From Pseudomonadota bacterium (lineage in GTDB: Bacteria; Pseudomonadota; Alphaproteobacteria; Rhizobiales; Rhizobiaceae), in assembly GCA_023388675.1 (NCBI GenBank), contig JAEWFU010000359.1:1-10125 (forward strand): 10,125 nt of DNA, in the 5' to 3' direction. The notes beneath the pieces are model-generated. The model was not told the origin of the DNA. It did no database searches and saw only the letters and a list, made by a program, of their open reading frames with translations. How positions within the stretch are numbered: the first letter of the stretch is position 1; each line of letters opens with the position of its first letter. Below, piece by piece: positions 5,245 through 10,125 of this stretch. The translations under genes were made by a program, and so were the position numbers.

Positions 5245-6741
5245 ATGGTCGAGCGCTCGATCGAACTGGATCTGCCGGACGAGACAACCTCCTCCATCCT
5301 CGGCGAGGACCTGGCCGCTGTGCTGCGCCCCGGCGACGTGCTGGCGCTTCAGGGTGATCTCGGGATGGGCAAGACGACGCTCGCGCGGGCCGTCATTCGC
5401 GCGTTGCATGGGGATTCCGATCTGGAGGTTCCGAGTCCGACCTTCACGCTGGTGCAGGCCTATCAGGCGCGTTTTCCGATCCAGCATTTCGATCTCTATC
5501 GCCTGGCCTCGCCTGACGAACTTGAGGAACTGGGCTTCGAGGAGGCGATGCACGATGGGGTCGTGTTGATCGAGTGGCCCGAACGCGCGGAAGACAGGTT
5601 GCCCGGCGATGCTGTCGCGGTGGTCCTTTCCGAATATGGATCCGGACGACGCGTGCACATAACGGGTCCGGCCGCTTTCATGGAGCGGCTCGACCGGTCG
5701 CTGGCCATCCGTGCATTCCTTGATCGATCCGGATATTCCGGCGCGACCCGCGCCTATCTGGTCGGAGATGCTTCCGCGCGCGCATACGAGACGATATCTC
5801 TCAAAGGACGCGCGCCGGTCATCCTGATGAATGCGCCTTCGCCGCCTTCGGGTCCACCCGTCCGCGATGGCAAACCCTACGCGCAGATCGCGCACATATC
5901 GGAATCGGTGGTCCCGTTCGTCGCCATCGCCACGGCGCTACGCGGCAAGGGGTTCTGCGCCCCGGAAATCTACGCATCGGATTTCGAGCGCGGGCTGCTG
6001 TTGATCGAGAACCTTGGCAGCGAAGGCATTCTCGATGGCGGCGGCGAGCCGATAGGCGAGCGCTATGTCGCTGCGGCTGAACTTCTGGCCGCAATACATC
6101 GCCACGAATGGACACCGCAAATCGACGTCGCCCCAGGTGTAGGGCACACGATCCCACCCTTCGACCGCGATGCGCTGTCGATCGAGAGCGAACTGCTTGT
6201 CGACTGGTATCTGCCCCATGTGGCCGGTCGCCCGGCGACGGACGCGGAACGCGCGGCCTTCTCGCAGGCGTGGGCTGTCGTATTCGACACGCTCGACCGC
6301 TGCGAGAGGAGCATCGTTCTCCGCGATGTCCACTCGCCCAACATCATCTGGCGGGAGGATCGTCCTGGATCCGATCGCATCGGGCTCATCGACTTCCAGG
6401 ATGCCATGATCGGGCCATCCGCCTACGACGTCGCATCGCTGGCCATGGACGCTCGGGTCACGATTCCGTCTGAACTGGAACGCGCGATTGTCGAGGCATA
6501 TGTTGCCGCGCGTCAGGCGCAGGGCGGCTTTGATCGGAAAGCTTTCGAAGCGGCCTATGCCATCACGGCCGCGCAGCGCAACACGAAGATACTGGGCATT
6601 TTCGTTCGTCTCGATGTTCGCGACGGCAAGCCCGGTTATCTGAAGCATTTGCCTCGTATCCGCTCTTATGTCGCGCGCGCTATCGAGCATCCCGTGCTGC
6701 GGCCTGTTCGCGACCTTTATGCGGAGTTGGGCATATTATGA
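5245..6741 (+). CDS. TsaE / AmgK-like phosphotransferase fusion protein
   Basis: 498-residue fusion. Residues 1 to about 150 are TsaE, the ATPase that helps TsaB/TsaD make t6A37 on ANN-decoding tRNAs: Walker A GDLGMGKTT (37-45), PSPTFTLV (64-70 region), HFDLYRL (81-87) and LIEWPER (109-114 region). Residues about 165-495 are an aminoglycoside-phosphotransferase-fold kinase: catalytic loop LRDVHSPNIIW (359-369; Asp361, Asn366) and metal-binding IDFQDA (Asp383). This half resembles AmgK, which phosphorylates MurNAc/GlcNAc at the anomeric carbon in peptidoglycan recycling; the following gene is the expected partner MurU. No internal stop or frameshift separates the halves, and each has its key residues. 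Such fusions are known in Rhizobiales. The ATG at 5245 lies 5 nt after the kinase gene, with GGGAGG at 5223-5228 rather far upstream. It overlaps the next gene by ATGA. The sugar substrate is inferred from context. Confidence 0.9.
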   Translation: MVERSIELDLPDETTSSILGEDLAAVLRPGDVLALQGDLGMGKTTLARAVIRALHGDSDLEVPSPTFTLVQAYQARFPIQHFDLYRLASPDELEELGFEEAMHDGVVLIEWPERAEDRLPGDAVAVVLSEYGSGRRVHITGPAAFMERLDRSLAIRAFLDRSGYSGATRAYLVGDASARAYETISLKGRAPVILMNAPSPPSGPPVRDGKPYAQIAHISESVVPFVAIATALRGKGFCAPEIYASDFERGLLLIENLGSEGILDGGGEPIGERYVAAAELLAAIHRHEWTPQIDVAPGVGHTIPPFDRDALSIESELLVDWYLPHVAGRPATDAERAAFSQAWAVVFDTLDRCERSIVLRDVHSPNIIWREDRPGSDRIGLIDFQDAMIGPSAYDVASLAMDARVTIPSELERAIVEAYVAARQAQGGFDRKAFEAAYAITAAQRNTKILGIFVRLDVRDGKPGYLKHLPRIRSYVARAIEHPVLRPVRDLYAELGIL

Positions 6742-7448
6742 AGACGGCGATGGTTCTGGCGGCTGGCCTCGGCAAGCGCATGCGACCGCTGACCGATACG
6801 ATGCCGAAGCCGATGATAAGCATAGCCGGCAAGACCCTGCTCGACAGGGGGCTCGATGCCCTGGCCGCGGCGGGTACCGGGAAGGCGATCGTCAATGTCC
6901 ACTACCTGCCGCAACAGATTATCGATCATATCGCCGGCCGCACAAGGCCGCGGATCGTGATCTCCGACGAAAGCCGTTTGCTGCTCGATTCCGCAGGCGG
7001 CATCGTCAAGGCATTGCCCGAACTGGGCGCCGACCCCTTCTTCATTCTCAACGCCGATACGTTCTGGATCGACAGCGGCGGTCGGGATCTCGATCGGCTG
7101 GCCCTTGCGTGGGACGGCGCACGCATGGATATTCTTCTCATGCTCGCGCGACCCGACAATGCCACCGGACATAGCGGCTCGACCGACTTTCTGCTCGACA
7201 CGGACGGCCGGCTTGAGCGCGCCCGTGGTGTCCCGGAAGGACTGATCTATGCCGGGGCGGCAATCGTGCATCCCCGCATCTTCGAGGGGGCGGTCGCGGA
7301 GCCGCATTCGCTCAATGTCTATTTCGACCGCGCCATCGCGGCCGGGCGGTTGTTCGGGGTCTCCATGCGCGGCCACTGGATCACCGTCGGCACGCCGGAT
7401 GCGGTCGCTGCTGCCGAAGCCGCGATAGCGCGCCATGGCGGGTCATGA
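6738..7448 (+). CDS. murU: MurU-like sugar-1-phosphate nucleotidyltransferase
   Basis: 236-residue cytoplasmic nucleotidyltransferase. The N-terminal signature LAAGLGKRMRPLTDTMPKPM (7-26) binds the nucleotide triphosphate, with Arg14 and Lys24 at the expected positions. LNADTFW (104-110) carries the metal-binding Asp107, and GHWITVGTPD (212-221) is the usual C-terminal family motif. MurU converts MurNAc-1-phosphate and UTP into UDP-MurNAc, bypassing de novo UDP-MurNAc synthesis and MurA. The assignment rests mainly on its position directly after an AmgK-like kinase domain; by fold alone it could be another sugar-nucleotide transferase. The loop LLDSAGGI (82-89) differs from the ETGGGI form I recall from Pseudomonas MurU. 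Its start overlaps the stop of the fusion gene (ATGA, 6738-6741), with GGAG at 6723-6726, and its stop overlaps the addB start (7445-7448). Confidence 0.82.
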   Translation: MKTAMVLAAGLGKRMRPLTDTMPKPMISIAGKTLLDRGLDALAAAGTGKAIVNVHYLPQQIIDHIAGRTRPRIVISDESRLLLDSAGGIVKALPELGADPFFILNADTFWIDSGGRDLDRLALAWDGARMDILLMLARPDNATGHSGSTDFLLDTDGRLERARGVPEGLIYAGAAIVHPRIFEGAVAEPHSLNVYFDRAIAAGRLFGVSMRGHWITVGTPDAVAAAEAAIARHGGS

Positions 7449-10125
7449 CCGGCCGCCCTGCGCCGCGCGTCTTCACCATTCCGCCCGGCCAGCCGTTTCT
7501 GCCGACGCTGGCTGATGCGCTCCTGTCCGGCCGCCTGGTGCCGGGCTTTGCCGCTGATGGCGATCCGCTCAAGCTGGCCTCGGCCACCATTTATTTGCCG
7601 ACCCGGCGCGCGGTGCGCGCGCTTCGCAGCGCGTTCGTCGATCGGCTCGGCGGATCGTCGGCCATCCTGCCGACGATCCGGCCGCTGGGCGAGTTCGACG
7701 AGGACGCGGCGATATTCGAGGGGGGACAAGCCGACGAACTGACGCTGGCGCCGCCGATCGAACCGCTTGATCGCATCCTGCTGCTGAGCCCGCTGGTCCA
7801 GGCCTGGAAGCGCCGCCTGCCCGCTCATGTTGCGGCACTTTTCGACGAAGAGGTCGTGGTGCCGGCCTCGCTGGCCGATGCGATCTGGCTGGCGCGAGAT
7901 CTTGCCGCGCTGATGGACGAGATCGAGACCGGCGACGCGGAATGGAATCGCCTCACGCAGCTCGTTCCGGAAGACCTCGCCAACTGGTGGCAGGTGACGC
8001 TCGAGTTCCTGCAGATCGTCACCAGCGCCTGGCCGGAGCTGCTGGTGGAGCGCGACCGCTCCAACCCGGCAGCGCACCGCAATGCGATGATCGTCGCCGA
8101 GGCGGAGCGTCTTGCCCGAAACCCGCCGTCTGGTCCCGTCATCGCGGCCGGCTCCACGGGCTCGATACCGGCGACCGCCCGGTTGCTGGCGGCGATCTCG
8201 CGGCTTCCCGAGGGCGCGGTCGTTCTGCCCGGATTGGACCTCGCGCTCGACGAGGAAAGCTGGCGCCAGATTGGCCGTGCCGACAGCCCACCCGCCAGCT
8301 TCGGTCATCCCCAGGCCGGTCTGAAGAAATTGCTGGGCGTGCTGGGTCTCGGCCGCGATCACGTCGTCGAGGTCGCTGCTGCGCAGCCGGCCGTTGCCGC
8401 TCGCATTGCGGCGGTCAACGAAGCGCTTCGTCCCGCCGAGACGACAGACGCCTGGATCCGCAATCGCGATGCAGCAAGGCCGGAAGCGTTCGAAGGCGTT
8501 AGCCTCGTCGAAGCCGCCAACGAACGCGAAGAGGCACTGGCGATAGCTGTGGCGTTGCGGCTGGCCATCGCCGATGGAACCAGATCGGCTGCGCTGGTAA
8601 CCGGCGATCGCGAGCTGGCGCGGCGGGTCGCAGGCGAACTGCGCCGCTTCGGGATCGAAGCGGACGATTCCGGTGGCACTCCGCTGGTTTTGACGCCGCC
8701 TGCGTCCTTGTTCCGACTGATGCTTCAGACAGCTTTCGCGCCGGGCGATCCGGTGTCGATCATGGCGCTGCTCAAGCATCCGCTGCTTCAGGCGGGCCTG
8801 GGCCGCGAGCGCGTGCGGGACGGCTCCGAGACGATCGATCTCATCGCACTGCGCGGCGGAACCGGGCGGCCGGATGTTGCGAATCTGGGCGCGGATCTCG
8901 AACGCCGTCTGCAGGAGCGTCGCGCGAACCCGCGAAAGCCGCTGTGGTTGAGCCGTCTTCGGCCAGAGCAGATCGAGGCGGCTCAAGCCTTGCCGACCAA
9001 AATTGCGGAGGCGTTGGCGCACCTGACTGCCCTGCGCGGCAGCGACGTGCCGCTTGCGGTGTTGGTCCGGGCGTCGGTCGAATGTTTCGAGGCGCTTGGG
9101 CGCGATGCCGATGGATCGCTGACAGAACTTTATCGCGGCGATGCGGGCGAGGCCTTCGCTTCCTTCCTGCGCTCGCTGGCCGGCACCAGCGTCTCGCTCG
9201 ATGTCGAGTCAGGGCAGTGGCCGGACGTATTCGAGGCTCTGATTGCCGGCGCCACGGTCAAGCCCTCGATCACCGGCGACAGCCGCGTTGCGATTTGGGG
9301 CGCTCTCGAAGCGCGGCTCCAGTCGGTCGACACGCTTGTGATCGGCGGCCTCAACGAAGGCTCCTGGCCGCGCAAGGCGGAGCCCGATCCCTTCATGTCA
9401 CGGTTCATGAAGGCCGGCATGGAACTGGAGCCGCCGGAACGGCGCATCGGTCAGGCCGCGCACGATTTCGTCATGGCGATGGGCGCGCCGGAAGTGCTGT
9501 TGAGCCGTGCCGCCCGAGCCGGCGATGCGCCTGCGCTCGCGTCGCGCTGGCTGCAGAGACTGAAGACTTTTGCCGGCGAAGAAGCCGTCGAATCCATGGC
9601 TGCGCGCGGTCGCACCCTGCTCAACTGGGCGCGCGAGCTGGACAGAACCGAGCCCGTGCCCTTCGCGCCGAGACCAGCGCCAATGCCGCCGCTTGAGCTA
9701 CGGCCGCAGCGTCTCTCCGTCACCGAGGTCGAGACCCTGCGCCGCGACGCCTATGCGGTCTATGCACGGCGCATCCTGAAGCTGGAGCCGCTGGAGCCAC
9801 TGTTGCGCGACCCCGGCGCGGCGGAACGCGGCACGCTGTTCCACGACATCGTGCACGCATTCGCGATGTCAGGCACCGATCCCTTCGCGCCCGAGGCGGA
9901 AGCGCGTCTGATCGAAATCGGCCGCGAATTGTTCGATCGCGCAGCACTTCCAGCCGACATCGACGCAGTCTGGTGGCCGCGCTTCGTGCGCATGGCGAGC
10001 CACTTCATTGTGTGGGAACGGGGCCGTCCACCGGGCATAAAGGGCAGGCTTGCTGAGGCGCGGGCGGATGCCACGCCCGTCGGCGCGACTGGCGTCTCGC
10101 TTTACGGCCGTGCCGACCGTATCGA
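7445..10125 (+). CDS. addB: Double-strand break repair protein AddB, alphaproteobacterial type (3' end outside window)
   Basis: The first 893 residues of AddB, open to the window edge; the family runs to about 1,000 residues or more. AddB pairs with AddA in a helicase-nuclease that resects broken DNA ends for RecA loading. The N-terminus FTIPPGQPFLPTLADALL and the inactive-helicase-like region, with VIGGLNEGSWPRKAEPDPF around 632-650, match the alphaproteobacterial subfamily. SVTEVETLRRDAYAVYARRI (about 758-777) and GTLFHDIVHAF (about 797-807, His800) begin the PD-(D/E)XK nuclease domain; its acidic active site lies beyond the window. There is no Walker A motif at the N-terminus. I see only one cysteine (Cys547), so the first ligand of the iron-sulphur staple known in Bacillus AddB appears absent. 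The start is fixed by the ATGA overlap with murU. addA would be expected downstream. Confidence 0.93.
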   Translation, partial: MTGRPAPRVFTIPPGQPFLPTLADALLSGRLVPGFAADGDPLKLASATIYLPTRRAVRALRSAFVDRLGGSSAILPTIRPLGEFDEDAAIFEGGQADELTLAPPIEPLDRILLLSPLVQAWKRRLPAHVAALFDEEVVVPASLADAIWLARDLAALMDEIETGDAEWNRLTQLVPEDLANWWQVTLEFLQIVTSAWPELLVERDRSNPAAHRNAMIVAEAERLARNPPSGPVIAAGSTGSIPATARLLAAISRLPEGAVVLPGLDLALDEESWRQIGRADSPPASFGHPQAGLKKLLGVLGLGRDHVVEVAAAQPAVAARIAAVNEALRPAETTDAWIRNRDAARPEAFEGVSLVEAANEREEALAIAVALRLAIADGTRSAALVTGDRELARRVAGELRRFGIEADDSGGTPLVLTPPASLFRLMLQTAFAPGDPVSIMALLKHPLLQAGLGRERVRDGSETIDLIALRGGTGRPDVANLGADLERRLQERRANPRKPLWLSRLRPEQIEAAQALPTKIAEALAHLTALRGSDVPLAVLVRASVECFEALGRDADGSLTELYRGDAGEAFASFLRSLAGTSVSLDVESGQWPDVFEALIAGATVKPSITGDSRVAIWGALEARLQSVDTLVIGGLNEGSWPRKAEPDPFMSRFMKAGMELEPPERRIGQAAHDFVMAMGAPEVLLSRAARAGDAPALASRWLQRLKTFAGEEAVESMAARGRTLLNWARELDRTEPVPFAPRPAPMPPLELRPQRLSVTEVETLRRDAYAVYARRILKLEPLEPLLRDPGAAERGTLFHDIVHAFAMSGTDPFAPEAEARLIEIGRELFDRAALPADIDAVWWPRFVRMASHFIVWERGRPPGIKGRLAEARADATPVGATGVSLYGRADRI

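Noticed and set aside
7319..9022. 567-codon open frame antisense to addB
   Set aside because: Same explanation: an antisense shadow of high-GC coding sequence, with arginine/glutamine-rich low-information protein.

Overview
The window looks like a chromosomal segment from a GC-rich alphaproteobacterium of the order Hyphomicrobiales (Rhizobiales), probably close to Mesorhizobium and other Phyllobacteriaceae. This rests on gene content and order (an EIIA/HPr pair, ahcY, a DivL-like kinase, a TsaE-sugar kinase fusion, a MurU-like nucleotidyltransferase, addB), on the alphaproteobacterial form of AddB, and on protein resemblance. No database search was possible. All recognised genes are on the + strand. 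There are no signs of mobile DNA, tRNA, rRNA or CRISPR.

Layout. Positions 1-268 hold no gene I can recognise. A short PTS module follows: a mannose-family EIIA (269-670) and HPr (667-945), overlapping by ATGA. No sugar permease is present, so the pair probably acts as a regulatory phosphorelay. A compact control region (about 946-1088) comes next. It holds a small hairpin, a candidate promoter, and a 16-bp palindrome lying across the -10 hexamer that resembles the operator of SAM-cycle repressors. It leads into ahcY, S-adenosylhomocysteine hydrolase (1089-2486), which ends at a strong intrinsic terminator (2516-2551).

A second, tightly packed transcription unit starts after the terminator. 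It encodes a membrane-anchored multi-PAS kinase in which the phosphoacceptor histidine is replaced by tyrosine, the hallmark of the cell-cycle regulator DivL (2696-5239). This is followed by a fused TsaE / AmgK-like sugar kinase (5245-6741), a MurU-like sugar-1-phosphate nucleotidyltransferase (6738-7448), and the start of addB (7445 to the window edge). The last three genes overlap by ATGA stop/start junctions, and the gap after the kinase gene is only 5 nt, so they are probably cotranscribed and translationally coupled.

How the genes may work together. The first half couples PTS signalling with methyl-cycle housekeeping (AhcY removes the methyltransferase inhibitor SAH). The second half groups cell-cycle control (DivL), tRNA t6A modification (TsaE), peptidoglycan sugar recycling (AmgK/MurU) and recombinational DNA repair (AddB). 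This is a conserved-looking core region rather than an accessory island. I see no clearly new system; the most interesting points are the Tyr-for-His kinase, the TsaE-kinase fusion in front of murU, the ahcY operator/promoter overlap, and a cluster of GANTC methylation sites at the start of the kinase gene.
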